A DNA stretch of 64,000 bases, taken from contig NZ_BAABAL010000004.1 of the NCBI RefSeq assembly GCF_039537405.1, positions 186,001 through 250,000 on the forward strand. The letters are read 5' to 3'. Positions 49,637-58,280 of this stretch are shown in pieces (positions within the stretch are counted from its first letter, which is position 1; each line of letters begins with the position of its first letter). Below the pieces are notes generated by a model that was not told where the DNA came from, did not search any database, and saw only the letters and a list, made by a program, of their open reading frames with translations. Position numbers and translations under genes: made by a program. This DNA comes from Allokutzneria multivorans. GTDB taxonomy: Bacteria; Actinomycetota; Actinomycetes; Mycobacteriales; Pseudonocardiaceae.

Positions 49637-50659
49637 TCAGCTCCTGATCGGGACGGCGAAGACGTGGCTCATGTCGGAGTCGTGGGTCTTGGTGGAGCCG
49701 CGTGAGTCCGGCAGGCCCACCGCTGTGCCCTGCACTCCGCCGTCCATACCGCCCTGCCACTTCACCTGGACGTAGGCGTTGAACCGCTGTTCGCAGTCAG
49801 GCCGGATGGTGAAGTCGGGAAGGTGCAGCGGGACGTAGTGGTGGTGCACGGAGTACGACATCTCGCGGGTCGTCGTGGTGGCGTTGCTGGACTGGCAGAG
49901 CTTGTCGCCGTTCCACTGGTTGACGAAGAGCGTGAAGGTGGCCGTCGAGGTCGGCGGCTTGGTGCAGTCCTTGCCCGGCCCCGGGTAGCACGTCTTGTAC
50001 TCGGTGTCGGCGAAGACGCTGAGCTTCTTGGTTCCCGGTGCGAGCGTGAAGAACGGCAGCGCGGGCTCACGCGCGACGTCCTCGGGGCCGACGCGCACCA
50101 GGCCGCGCGGCGTGGAGCGCTGGGCGGGCACACCGGCGGTGGTGTTGTCGACGGAGGTGTCGGCGAACTCCAGGAACCCGCTGTGCAGCTGGAATCTGGC
50201 GTCCAGCTTGTCCCGCAGCGTCGCGGCGCGGACGTAGGCGGTGCAGGTGACCTTCGTGGCGACGCCAGGGTGCACCAGGAACCGGGTGGTGAGCTGGACG
50301 TCCTCCTTGTCCGGCTCCGCGGAAGCACCCTTCTGCAGGATGTTCTGCCCAGTCACGAAGTTCTGCTCACCGCCGGGCCAGGTGCATCGCACCTCATTGT
50401 CGAACAGCGAGCGGTAGGTGGCCGAGTTCCCGCGCATCACCGAGCGGACGTAGGCGGTCTGGGTCGCCGACATCTGCAGCTGCACGCTGCCCAGCGCCTT
50501 GACCTCCTGGTCGAACTTCGGCTGACCGGGCTCGGGCACCTTCGGCGCGAGCACCGATTGCGGCGTGAACTCGACGTGGGTCGCGGCGCTCGCGGTCGCC
50601 ACCGGGGGCAGCACGACCAGCAACAGGGCGCTGAGAACGAGGAACGGTATTCGCTTCAC
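49637..50659 (-). CDS. Secreted protein of unknown function (340 aa)
   Basis: A Sec signal (MKRIPFLVLSALLLVVLPPV, cleavage near ASAATH) is followed by a beta-rich mature region with four widely spaced Cys (VRCTWPGG, VTCTAYV, KTCYPGPGKDC, KLCQSS, PDCEQRF) and an aromatic/His stretch (SYSVHHHYVPLHLPDF). No domain is recognised. It is followed in the same direction by the I36-type inhibitor gene upstream in transcription (24-bp gap), so the two may be co-secreted. Confidence 0.7.
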   Translation of the reverse strand: MKRIPFLVLSALLLVVLPPVATASAATHVEFTPQSVLAPKVPEPGQPKFDQEVKALGSVQLQMSATQTAYVRSVMRGNSATYRSLFDNEVRCTWPGGEQNFVTGQNILQKGASAEPDKEDVQLTTRFLVHPGVATKVTCTAYVRAATLRDKLDARFQLHSGFLEFADTSVDNTTAGVPAQRSTPRGLVRVGPEDVAREPALPFFTLAPGTKKLSVFADTEYKTCYPGPGKDCTKPPTSTATFTLFVNQWNGDKLCQSSNATTTTREMSYSVHHHYVPLHLPDFTIRPDCEQRFNAYVQVKWQGGMDGGVQGTAVGLPDSRGSTKTHDSDMSHVFAVPIRS

Positions 50660-50683
50660 CTGTGATCTCCTTTCTCTCAGCGC

Positions 50684-51037
50684 CTACGGCAGCAGGATCT
50701 TGTCGATCTTGTCGTTCCAGCTGCCGAGCGAGGCGTAGTCGCCGTTGTAGGTCTTGTGCTGGTCAGGCCGAGCGGCGAGCACGTTCGTCGCCCGGAAGCT
50801 GCCGCCGCGCCTGTCCCTGATGCTGGAGGCCTTGTCGCGGAAGCCCCAGTCCGCGAGGTCCTTCTCTCCGGACAGGTTCCACTTCAGCATCCGGCCACCG
50901 AAATCGCTGTGCTCGTAAAGGCACACGTATCCGGAAGGGCACACCTGGCTTGCGGTTTCCGCGGTGGCGGGCGTGACCACCGTGGTTGTGGCCGCCAGTG
51001 CGAGAACGGCGGCGGCGCCGATCTTGAAGAGCTTCAT
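50684..51037 (-). CDS. Secreted peptidase inhibitor family I36-like protein
   Basis: 117 residues. Signal peptide (LFKIGAAAVLALAATTTVVT, cut near ATA-ETA), then a single beta-gamma-crystallin-like domain: CPSGYVCLYEHSDFGGRMLK, with W-N-L...SSIRDRRGGSFRATN. Streptomyces SMPI-type inhibitors of metalloproteases share this fold with the two-Cys CPxGxxCLY opening. Target protease is unknown. Confidence 0.82.
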   Translation of the reverse strand: MKLFKIGAAAVLALAATTTVVTPATAETASQVCPSGYVCLYEHSDFGGRMLKWNLSGEKDLADWGFRDKASSIRDRRGGSFRATNVLAARPDQHKTYNGDYASLGSWNDKIDKILLP

Positions 51038-51181
51038 CGATCATCCCCTCTACGCCAGGACTTCTGACGGGGCGACCGTAGGAAGCGGTCCGGCGACGGG
51101 GGAAGCGCCCTGGTTCGGCCATGGTCAAATCAGGGTGTACGTGCAGCTCAGGGATTTGGCCAGCGGAGCTGTCCGGTCAAA

Positions 51182-51919
51182 TCACGGTCGTGCGGAGCCG
51201 GTGCAGAACCAGTGGGCGCCCGGCAGCGACGAGCTGTCCTGACTGCTGTCGCCCGCGCGGATGCTCCGAACGTTGACCTTCGCCGCGTCATAGAAATGAG
51301 CGGCTGTCGGAAGGTTGTTGTCGTAGGAGAAAACGGCGTCCTGCAAATCGTAGATGGCAAGCTGCCAGCAGGTGTTCTGCCGCTTGGTCCGGAAATTCAT
51401 GTCATCGAAGCCGATGTTGCGGTAGAGGCACAGCCATCCCGCCTCGCACGGCTCGGCGATCGTGGTCGGCGCCGGTCGCTCCGATCGCGGCCACAGCACG
51501 ACAACGGGCAGCACGCCGAGCGCGGCGACCGCACCCAGCGCCCACCACGCGCGCCGCCTGGGCCGAGGGGGCACCGAAGGGACTTCCACAGGAGCAGCCT
51601 TGGCGTTTGCCTGGTCCCACCGCTGCCGCCACTGCGCGTGAACTCGCTGCTCGTCCTGGCCGAGCACGCCGACGGCGAGCGGCCGGACGAACTCCCACGT
51701 CGTGTCCCAGGAAGGCAATTGCGCGCCGCGCGCCGCCGCGGACAACGCCGATTTCGAAGCCAGCGCGCCGTGGTCCTGGCGCATGGTGTCGTAGGACGGA
51801 TCTCCCGCGAGCTGCTTGAGCTCCCACAACTGCCGTGCGAAGACCGCGGCCGGTTCCGCGCCCTCGGGAGCCTTGCTCGTCCGTCCTCTGCGCCCGGCTT
51901 TCGTCGTCTCGCCACCCAT
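51182..51919 (-). CDS. HTH-like/membrane protein with C-terminal I36-type domain
   Basis: 245 residues in three parts. The cytoplasmic N-terminal ~110 residues look like the actinobacterial HTH-type module FARQLWELKQLAGDPSYDTM...SKSALSAAARGAQLPSWDTT. A membrane helix (RAWWALGAVAALGVLPVVVL) follows a Pro/Arg linker. The outside C-terminal domain (CEAGWLCLYRNIGFDDMNFR...) matches the C-x-x-G-x-x-CLY opening of peptidase inhibitor I36. It is thus a membrane-tethered relative of the secreted inhibitor encoded at 50684-51037 and may link outside sensing to a cytoplasmic module (inference). Confidence 0.7.
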   Translation of the reverse strand: MGGETTKAGRRGRTSKAPEGAEPAAVFARQLWELKQLAGDPSYDTMRQDHGALASKSALSAAARGAQLPSWDTTWEFVRPLAVGVLGQDEQRVHAQWRQRWDQANAKAAPVEVPSVPPRPRRRAWWALGAVAALGVLPVVVLWPRSERPAPTTIAEPCEAGWLCLYRNIGFDDMNFRTKRQNTCWQLAIYDLQDAVFSYDNNLPTAAHFYDAAKVNVRSIRAGDSSQDSSSLPGAHWFCTGSARP

Positions 51920-51970
51920 GGTTCCCCCCACGTCACGGACCGCCGACCCCGCAGTATGGCAGTCTCTGAC

Positions 51971-52087
51971 GACGAGGGGAGTACTTCCGCTTGGGCCTGC
52001 CCGGTCAGTACGGACGCCTGGATGGTGTCCTCGGGAGGCCGCCCGCTGAGGGTGAAGGAGACCTCGAACGCGAGACGTTCGAGGAGG
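51971..52087 (+). ncRNA. yybP-ykoY manganese riboswitch upstream of terC
   Basis: The leader has the class's landmarks in order: GACGAGGGGAGTACTTCCGC (from 51971), then CGGTCAGTACGG (about 52002-52013), then GAGGGTGAAGGAGACCTCG (to about 52066), where CCTCG closes P1 with CGAGG. A hairpin CTCGAACG/CGTTCGAG (52063-52070/52076-52083) shares the 3' side of P1 and covers part of the RBS GAGGAGG (52081-52087). Mn2+ binding to P1 would free the RBS, predicting Mn-induced translation of the TerC-family exporter gene. Confidence 0.82.
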
Positions 52088-52091
52088 ACGT

Positions 52092-53087
52092 GTGTCCGCA
52101 CCCTTCACACTCACTGAGGCTGCCGCGCCAACGGGTTCGATCGGTTCCGGTTGGCTCTGGGCGGTCAGCGTCGCCGTCCTGCTGGGCCTGCTGGTAGCCG
52201 ACTTCCTGGTCACCCGGCGCCCGCACGAGGTGTCCCTGCGCGAAGCCGTTGGCTGGTCGGCCTTCTACCTCGCCCTGCCGCTGCTGTTCGGGCTCTGGTT
52301 GTGGTCGGCGTTCGGCGGCGCTCCCGCGCTGGACTTCATCACCGGCTTCATGGTCGAGAAGTCGCTGTCGGCGGACAACCTGTTCGTGTTCATGCTCCTG
52401 CTGACCGCATTCGCCGTGCCCGCCGAGGTGCAGCAGCGGGTGCTGCTCTACGGCATCGCCGGAGCACTGGTGCTGCGCGCGGTGTTCATCGCGGCCGGAG
52501 CCGCTCTGCTCCAGGCGGGCACGTGGGCCTTCCTGGTGTTCGGGCTGATCCTGTTCCTCTCCGCGATCAAGATCCTTCGCCAGGCGCTCTCCGGCCACGC
52601 GGGCGAGCAGGACACCTCGCGGATGCGCTCGGTGCGCCTGCTGCGCAGGCTGATGCCCGTCACCGAGGACTACCGCGGCACCCGCATGGTGGTCCGGGAG
52701 AACGGACGACGCGCGCTGACCCCGTTGGCGGTCGTGGTGGTGGCGATCTTCGCGACCGACGTGGTGTTCGCCGTCGACTCGGTCCCCGCGGTCTTCGGCA
52801 TCACCGACGACCCGTACTTGGTGTTCACCACCAACGCTTTCGCGCTGCTGGGCCTGCGGGCGCTGTACTTCGTGCTGCGCTCCGCGCTGGCCAAGCTCGT
52901 CCACCTCAACCACGGGCTCGCGATCATTCTGGCGTTCATCGGCGTCAAGCTGGTGCTGCACTGGGCGCACGGGATCTGGCCCGCGGTGCCCGAGGTGCCG
53001 ACGCCGCTCTCGCTCGCGGTCATCGTGCTCGTCCTCGCCACCGTCACGCTGACCAGCTGGCTGGCCCGCCGCAGGAACCGACCGTGA
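52092..53087 (+). CDS. terC: TerC/Alx-family membrane protein, probable manganese exporter
   Basis: 331 residues with eight to nine membrane segments. Family motifs: GFMVEKSLSADNLFVFMLLL (acidic metal-site helix E-x-x-L-x-x-D-N) and IFATDVVFAVDSVPAVFGI (second D-x-x-F-x-x-D-S). TerC/Alx proteins export Mn2+ or assist metalation of exported proteins. The riboswitch directly upstream supports a manganese role. GTG 52092 lies 4 nt after the RBS. The stop overlaps the GTG of a 37-residue membrane peptide. Confidence 0.92.
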   Translation: MSAPFTLTEAAAPTGSIGSGWLWAVSVAVLLGLLVADFLVTRRPHEVSLREAVGWSAFYLALPLLFGLWLWSAFGGAPALDFITGFMVEKSLSADNLFVFMLLLTAFAVPAEVQQRVLLYGIAGALVLRAVFIAAGAALLQAGTWAFLVFGLILFLSAIKILRQALSGHAGEQDTSRMRSVRLLRRLMPVTEDYRGTRMVVRENGRRALTPLAVVVVAIFATDVVFAVDSVPAVFGITDDPYLVFTTNAFALLGLRALYFVLRSALAKLVHLNHGLAIILAFIGVKLVLHWAHGIWPAVPEVPTPLSLAVIVLVLATVTLTSWLARRRNRP

Positions 53088-53197
53088 TCGCCACCGCGCT
53101 CGCCGACGTCGGCGCGGCCGCGCTCCTGCTCATCGCGTTGCTGATCACGTGCGCCGCGCTGAGCGATCCTGGCCCGCCCGGGGGACCGCGCCGCTGA
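53084..53197 (+). CDS. 37-residue membrane peptide coupled to terC
   Basis: From GTG 53084, overlapping the terC stop (GTGA), the frame encodes one hydrophobic helix (ADVGAAALLLIALLITCAAL) and a short Pro/Gly/Arg tail. The overlap and codon bias suggest a real coupled cistron. Function unknown; it may associate with TerC. Confidence 0.45.
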   Translation: MIATALADVGAAALLLIALLITCAALSDPGPPGGPRR

Positions 53198-53230
53198 TTC
53201 CCCCTGCTCGCAAGGGATCGCGTGGTAGGG

Positions 53231-53488
53231 ATGCCCATGACAACCGCGCCCCCACCGTCCCGGCTGCCGCAGTGCGAGTTGTGCGGCGGCACCCAGGTCG
53301 GCAATCTCGGCTTGGTGAGCGGGCACCACGTCGGGATCCACCCGCACGCCCGGACGCTGTGGGCGCGCCCGCTGTCGACCTTGAACGCGGTGGTGTGCTT
53401 GCAGTGCGGGCACACCAAGTTCTTCGCCGCCGACCTGGCGGAGATCCAGAAGGAGGCTCGCGAGCACCCGGAGCGCTTCACCTGGTGA
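53231..53488 (+). CDS. Small zinc-ribbon protein (85 aa)
   Basis: Two Cys pairs spaced like a zinc ribbon: CELCGG (about 16-19) and CLQCGH (about 57-60), with a GLVSGHHVGIHPHARTLW loop rich in His between them. The tail is acidic/helical (DLAEIQKEAREHPERF). No DNA-binding helix is evident. Probably a small metal-binding cytoplasmic protein. ATG 53237 is an alternative start. Confidence 0.68.
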   Translation: MPMTTAPPPSRLPQCELCGGTQVGNLGLVSGHHVGIHPHARTLWARPLSTLNAVVCLQCGHTKFFAADLAEIQKEAREHPERFTW

Positions 53489-53552
53489 CCCCATGCGCGA
53501 GGTGATCCACGGGCCGAGCAGCCTCCCCGTCGCTCGGTGAGCGGCTTGGTGC

Positions 53553-54371
53553 TCAGACGAACAGGCTCGCGTTCTCGGCGGCCCAGTCGGCGAAGGTGCG
53601 CGGCTGCCGGCCGGTGACGTCCTGAACGACCGAGGTCGGGACACCCACGGTCGCGGGAACCGTCGCCCACATGGTCAGCATGAAGTCGATGCCCTCCTCC
53701 GGCCAGCCCTGCGACCGCCACAGCCCGCGCGCCTGCTCGTCGGTCAGCTCCGTGAAGCCGAGTTCCCGTCCGGTCGCGGCGCTGATGGCCCGGACCTTGT
53801 CGGCCGGGGTGAGCCCCTCGGGGCCGGTCACCCGGTAGGACTTGCCCGCGTGGCCACCGTTGGCGAGAACGGTGGCCACCACCGCGGCGAAGTCGGCGAT
53901 GTCGACCGAGGCGGTCCGCCGCGCGCCGTAGGGCTCCTCGACCACTGCGGCGTCGCGGATGGACTGGGCCCAGCCCAGCGTGTTGGACATGACGTCGATC
54001 GGCAGCAGGACCGTCCACTCCAGGTCGGATTCCCGCAGCGCCTGCTCCACCGGGCCGTCGGTCCCCGTGGCGAGGACGGTGACGCGGCGCACCCCCGCCC
54101 GCCGTGCCAGCTCCACGAGCCGGGGGCCGGTGGCGAGCGGGATGACGTCGCTCCCGGTGGCGCTGAGCAGGTGGACCGCCGTGACGCCCCGCAGCGCGGG
54201 CTCGACCGTCTCGGGTTCGGTCAGGTCACCCTCGACGACCTCGACGTCGCCGGGCAGGTTCGCGGCGGCGGCGTCCCTGGTCAGCGCGCGCACGCGGTGA
54301 CCGCGCCTGAGGAGTTCCTCCACCACCGCGGACCCGATGGTTCCGGTCGCTCCGGTCACCAAGATCGTCAT
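53553..54371 (-). CDS. NmrA-like NAD(P)-binding SDR protein
   Basis: 272 residues. Opening TILVTGATGTIGSAVVEELL (GxxGxxG), RALTRDAAAANLPGDVEVVE, HLLSATG and the C-terminal DIADFAAVVATVL...YRVTGPEGLTP, typical of atypical SDR/NmrA or QOR2-like proteins. There is no YxxxK catalytic pair, so it may sense redox state or reduce quinones. It is near but not coupled to the MmyB-like regulator gene in the same direction. Confidence 0.88.
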   Translation of the reverse strand: MTILVTGATGTIGSAVVEELLRRGHRVRALTRDAAAANLPGDVEVVEGDLTEPETVEPALRGVTAVHLLSATGSDVIPLATGPRLVELARRAGVRRVTVLATGTDGPVEQALRESDLEWTVLLPIDVMSNTLGWAQSIRDAAVVEEPYGARRTASVDIADFAAVVATVLANGGHAGKSYRVTGPEGLTPADKVRAISAATGRELGFTELTDEQARGLWRSQGWPEEGIDFMLTMWATVPATVGVPTSVVQDVTGRQPRTFADWAAENASLFV

Positions 54372-54433
54372 CTGCTCGCCCCTCGTCCTGGCGGGCCAGG
54401 TCTTCCGGCCCGCCGGCGGAACGTATCCGCCGA

Positions 54434-55333
54434 TCAGGACAGGAACGGTCCTAGTTCCGGCGCCGAGGGTGCCGAGGGTGCCGAGGACGCGGTCCAGCTG
54501 GCGAGGAGGTTCATGGCCCTGCGCGACGGCGAGCCGTCCTCGGTGGTGTAGACGAACAGCGTGGTGTCCGGATCACCGGGCGGGGTGAGGGTCTCGTACT
54601 CGACGGTCAGCTCCCCGACGAGCGGGTGGCGCAGCCGTTTCGAGCCGTGCGTGCGCTGGTGGACCCGGTGCTGCTCCCACCACCGCGTGAACTCGCGGCT
54701 GTGCGCGCGCAGCTCGGCGGCCAGTTCGGCGGTCGCTCGGTCGTCGGGGTCCCGGCCGACCTCGAACCGCAGGCTCTCGACGGCGGCCCTCGCCTGGTCC
54801 TGCCAGTCCACGAACAGCGATCGCGCGTCCGGGTCCAGGAACATCCAGCGGGCGTAGTTGCGCTGTGGCGCCGGGATCTGGTCGAAGTCGGCGAACAGTG
54901 CTTTGGCCATCCGGTTCGCGGCCAGGATGTCGGTGCGGCGGCCGAGGACGAGCGCGGGTTCTCCGTCGAGGGCGTCGAGGAGCTGGTGCAGGCCCGGGCG
55001 CACGCGCTGGGCGTCACGGGCTCGGGGGCGGGGCGGCGCCGAGGTCAGGCCGATGAGGTCGACGAGGTGCGCGCGCCCGGCGGAGTCGAGTTCGAGCGCG
55101 CGGGCGATGGCCTCGACCACGGCCGAGGACGGCACGATGCGCCGGCCTTGTTCCAGGCGGGCGTAGTAGTCGGTGGACACGCCAGCCAACCGAGCGACTT
55201 CCTCCCGCCGCAGACCGGGAACACGGCGGACGCGCCCGTCGGGCGGCAGGCCCGCCCGCGCCGGGTCGACCTGCGCACGGGCGCGTCGAAGGAAATCGGC
55301 GAGTTCGCGGTTGGTGCCGGCCACGGTCCCCAT
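54434..55333 (-). CDS. XRE-family regulator with MmyB-like ligand domain
   Basis: 299 residues. N-terminal HTH: ELADFLRRARAQVDPARAGL..., RRVPGLRREEVARLAGVSTD YYARLEQGRR, the canonical R-T/V-P-G-L-R-R-E-E-V-A-x-L-A-G-V sequence of this actinobacterial group. The C-terminal MmyB/PAS-like domain (LDALDGEPALVLGRRTDILA..., NYARWMFLDPDARSLF) binds a small molecule in MmyB. It is divergent from the DJ-1/PfpI gene, which it probably controls, as is common for this pair type. Confidence 0.9.
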   Translation of the reverse strand: MGTVAGTNRELADFLRRARAQVDPARAGLPPDGRVRRVPGLRREEVARLAGVSTDYYARLEQGRRIVPSSAVVEAIARALELDSAGRAHLVDLIGLTSAPPRPRARDAQRVRPGLHQLLDALDGEPALVLGRRTDILAANRMAKALFADFDQIPAPQRNYARWMFLDPDARSLFVDWQDQARAAVESLRFEVGRDPDDRATAELAAELRAHSREFTRWWEQHRVHQRTHGSKRLRHPLVGELTVEYETLTPPGDPDTTLFVYTTEDGSPSRRAMNLLASWTASSAPSAPSAPELGPFLS

Positions 55334-55482
55334 TGTCGTCGAACCGCCGCACCGCCGCCTGGACCTGTGCGTCCTAGGTTGCCGCGTCCGAGCCCGCGCA
55401 GGGCGCGTGATGGGCGCCCGGAGCGGCCTCCGCTCGGACACGCTTGAGCAGTCCGGTGAACGACGAGAGAAGGAACGATCTC

Positions 55483-56175
55483 GTGAGCAAGGTTCTGATC
55501 GTCATGTCCGCGGCGAGCACGTGGGAGCGCACCGACGGCTCGTCCTACCCGACCGGCTACTGGGCGGAAGAGCTGGCGGCGCCGCACCAGAAGTTCGTCG
55601 AGGCCGGTCACACGGTCGACTTCGCCTCTCCAGGTGGGGTGCGGCAGCCGCTCGACCAGCACAGCGCCGACCCGGAGATCGCCGGTCCCGACTGCGCCCG
55701 CCACGTCGAGCACGCCGAGCGGGCGTTGCGGGAGTTCGGCCCGCTGCTCAAGCTCGACGAGATCGGCCTCGACGACTACGCGGCCGTGGTGCTTCCCGGT
55801 GGGCACGGGCCCGTCGTCGACCTCTACCGGGACGCCGACCTCGGACGACTGCTGGTCGAGGCCGACGTCACCGGCAAGCTCATCGGTGCCGTCTGCCACG
55901 GCCCGGCCGCTCTGCTGTCCGCTGTGGACCCGGACGGCCGGTGGCACTTCGCCGGGCGGGAGATGACGGCGTTCACCGACGAGGAGGAGCGGCTCTTCGG
56001 CACGGCTGAGGCCGCACCGTGGTTGCTGGCCGGCCGACTGCGCGAACTGGGCGCGAAGCATTCCGGCGGACCCGCCTACCAGGCGTTCACCGTTCGCGAC
56101 CGCAACCTGTTCACCGGCCAGAACCCGGCTTCGAGCGGGCCGATGGCCGAGGCCATGGTTTCCGCTCTGCGCTGA
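55483..56175 (+). CDS. DJ-1/PfpI-family protein (class I glutamine-amidotransferase-like)
   Basis: 230 residues. Nucleophile-elbow Cys in LIGAVCHGPAALL, the preceding Glu/Asp oxyanion block VVLPGGHGPVVDLY, and YPTGYWAEELAAPHQKFVEAG near the N-terminus, characteristic of Hsp31-like/type-1 glutamine amidotransferase-like chaperone or glyoxalase III enzymes. GTG 55483 is supported by AGAAGGA upstream. Probable role in methylglyoxal or carbonyl stress. Confidence 0.9.
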   Translation: MSKVLIVMSAASTWERTDGSSYPTGYWAEELAAPHQKFVEAGHTVDFASPGGVRQPLDQHSADPEIAGPDCARHVEHAERALREFGPLLKLDEIGLDDYAAVVLPGGHGPVVDLYRDADLGRLLVEADVTGKLIGAVCHGPAALLSAVDPDGRWHFAGREMTAFTDEEERLFGTAEAAPWLLAGRLRELGAKHSGGPAYQAFTVRDRNLFTGQNPASSGPMAEAMVSALR

Positions 56176-56177
56176 GG

Positions 56178-56741
56178 TCAGGCCACGATCGCCTTGATCG
56201 GGATCTGGCTCACGTCGAGCCAGCGGGAGGGCGGCACGTTCTTCCAGCCGGGGCGCTGCGCGACCGGGTCGTGGACGAGCACGCTGCGGCCGTCGACACC
56301 GGCGACCGCCACCCAGTGGTCGACGCCCTGTGGGTAGCCGGGCAGCGCGCCCTTGATCGCGAGCGCGATCGGCACGCCGTGGCGCAGGTCCTCCCGCGCC
56401 GCTTGGACCAGGTGGTCCTTGGCCGCGCGCTGGTCCATCTTGTCGCCTTCGATCACGCGGTAGGTGTGGCGCTTCTGCAGCTTGTTCAAGCCGTCGCGCA
56501 TGCCCCACCTGTTGGTCTCGTTGTTGGTGTAGTAGCCCACCGGCCCCTTGAGCTGCTCGACGCTCATGGAGACGCCGAGCGGCCCGAGGACCATCTTCGC
56601 CGTGGTGGGTCCGCAGGTGGTGCCGTCCGGCTGCTGCGACCACGTGACGGGGACTTCGACGCGGGACTGCGCGGAGGCGGGGGCCGGGGCGGCGATGGCG
56701 AGGGACAGCGCGAGCAGTCCCAGTACGCCGAGGTGCTTCAT
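56178..56741 (-). CDS. Secreted C39-like cysteine peptidase-fold protein
   Basis: 187 residues with a signal peptide (LGVLGLLALSLAIAAPAPAS, cut near ASA-QSR). The mature part has the papain-like C39 layout: Q/Cys in WSQQPDGTTCGPTTAKMVL, His in GVDHWVAVAGVD and Asp in VLVHDPVA. It is extracellular and stand-alone, unlike the C39 domains of bacteriocin exporters. Substrate unknown. It converges with the DJ-1 gene, 2 bp apart. Confidence 0.8.
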   Translation of the reverse strand: MKHLGVLGLLALSLAIAAPAPASAQSRVEVPVTWSQQPDGTTCGPTTAKMVLGPLGVSMSVEQLKGPVGYYTNNETNRWGMRDGLNKLQKRHTYRVIEGDKMDQRAAKDHLVQAAREDLRHGVPIALAIKGALPGYPQGVDHWVAVAGVDGRSVLVHDPVAQRPGWKNVPPSRWLDVSQIPIKAIVA

Positions 56742-56822
56742 CGAGTGCTCCTGTGGTGACGGCGCCGTCCCCTCGTGGGACGGCGCCGTTCACGGTGCAG
56801 CGTCAAGTGCGCAGGTCAGCGT

Positions 56823-58214
56823 TCAGCTGAACAACTCCGCCAGGTACTTCAGCACCGGCTCGGCATCGGTGCTGATCACCGCGATGTGGTGGTCGGGCCG
56901 GATCAGCGCGACCGCGTCGCCCTCGATGCCGAAGCCCTCCGCGTGGGCTCCCGCGCGCACGGTGTCGGGGTGCGCGGCGGCGACCTGGTCCCGCGCGGCC
57001 CGGCCGGAATCGCCGAACCCGAGCACGGTGAACAGCGGTCCCGCCGCCGAGCCGGTCGGCGCGCGGTCGCCTGCCTGGAGATCGCCGAGGCTGCCCGCCG
57101 CGAGGGAGCTCCAGCGGTAGTTGATGCCGAGCCCGCTGACCTCGGTGACCGCGACGGTGTCCAGCCCGGTGCCCGGCACGTGCAGCTTCGCCATCGCCGC
57201 GTCGAGCCGCTCGGAAGAGAGGTTCAGCGTCCACGCCGCGATCGGCAGCCGCTCCTCCTGGTAGGTGTTCAGCAACGCCTGATCGGCGCGGCCGGAGGCC
57301 ACCAGTGCGAGCTTCCACCCGAGGTTCCACGCGTCCTGGATGCCGGTGTTCATGCCGAGTCCGCCCGCGATCGGGTGCACGTGCGCGGAGTCGCCCGCCA
57401 GCAGCACCCGACCCGCGCGCAGCTGCTCGACCATGCGGACGTTGATCCGCCAGCTCGACAGCCAGGTCGCGTTGCGCAGCCGCATCCCACGCACGCGTGC
57501 GTGGCGTTCGAAGCGCCGTTGGAAGGACTCCAGCGACGGCTCGATCATGCTGCCGTCGTCGGCGAACTCGGGCGCGGTCTGCACCTGCCACGCCGAGGTG
57601 CCGCGGAACGGGCAGAGCATGAACGCGCCCTCGTCGTCGACCCACTGGTGCCAGTACTCGCGGTCGAGCCCGTCGAGCTCGACGTCACCGCAGATCATCG
57701 ACTGCTCCCGCGCGCTCTCGCCGACGAAGGCGAGGCCGAGCAGCCTGCGCACAGTGCTGCGGCCACCGTCGCAGCCGACCAGGTGGCCCGCCTCCGCCGT
57801 GCCGCCGTCGGCGAGTTCGACCACCACGCGGTCCTCGGTCTGGGTGAAGCCGACCAGCTCCGCGCCGAACTCGACGCGCACCCCGTGGGCGGCGAGCTGC
57901 TCGCGCAGGATCTTCTCCACGCCGGTCTGGGGCAGGAACAGCGTGCTCTCGCCGAAGGGCGCGCTGTCGCTGATGTGCTTGCCGTTGAAGTACTTCCGGT
58001 ACTTCTGGCCTGCCGTGCCGATCTCCGCGATCGCCGGGCCGACGCCCAGATCGGTGAGGACCTCCACGCTGCGGGCGTGCAGGGTCTTGCCGCGCGAACC
58101 GGTCTGCGGCTCGGGCGAGCGCTCCAGCACCCGCACCCGGATCCCCCTGCGGGCGAGGTCGAGTGCGAGGACAAGTCCGGTCGGCCCGGCTCCACTGATC
58201 ATCACGTCGCTCAT
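56823..58214 (-). CDS. FAD-dependent aromatic monooxygenase (PHBH/RdmE-type)
   Basis: 463 residues. FAD-binding GxGxxG VMISGAGPTGLVLALDLARR, the second FAD/NADPH motif GHLVGCDGGRSTVRRLLG and the GD motif VLLAGDSAHVHPIAGGLGMN TG. The C-terminal ~100 residues form a thioredoxin-like tail. These enzymes hydroxylate phenolic or polyketide aromatics and also degrade drugs such as rifampicin and tetracycline. It is divergent from a TetR gene across an operator-bearing 66-bp gap, so it is probably an inducible detoxifying enzyme rather than part of a cluster. Confidence 0.9.
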   Translation of the reverse strand: MSDVMISGAGPTGLVLALDLARRGIRVRVLERSPEPQTGSRGKTLHARSVEVLTDLGVGPAIAEIGTAGQKYRKYFNGKHISDSAPFGESTLFLPQTGVEKILREQLAAHGVRVEFGAELVGFTQTEDRVVVELADGGTAEAGHLVGCDGGRSTVRRLLGLAFVGESAREQSMICGDVELDGLDREYWHQWVDDEGAFMLCPFRGTSAWQVQTAPEFADDGSMIEPSLESFQRRFERHARVRGMRLRNATWLSSWRINVRMVEQLRAGRVLLAGDSAHVHPIAGGLGMNTGIQDAWNLGWKLALVASGRADQALLNTYQEERLPIAAWTLNLSSERLDAAMAKLHVPGTGLDTVAVTEVSGLGINYRWSSLAAGSLGDLQAGDRAPTGSAAGPLFTVLGFGDSGRAARDQVAAAHPDTVRAGAHAEGFGIEGDAVALIRPDHHIAVISTDAEPVLKYLAELFS

Positions 58215-58232
58215 GCCGTCCAGTAAAACACA

Positions 58233-58256
58233 ACTCGGTTATGTTTTTAACTGAGT
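58233..58256. promoter_or_regulatory. TetR operator candidate
   Basis: Inverted repeat ACTCGGTTA (58233-58241), 6-bp spacer, TAACTGAGT (58248-58256), one mismatch between arms. It lies between the divergent monooxygenase and TetR starts and is AT-rich against the local background. Confidence 0.7.
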
Positions 58257-58280
58257 AACGACACCTGGTAGGCTGTGGTC

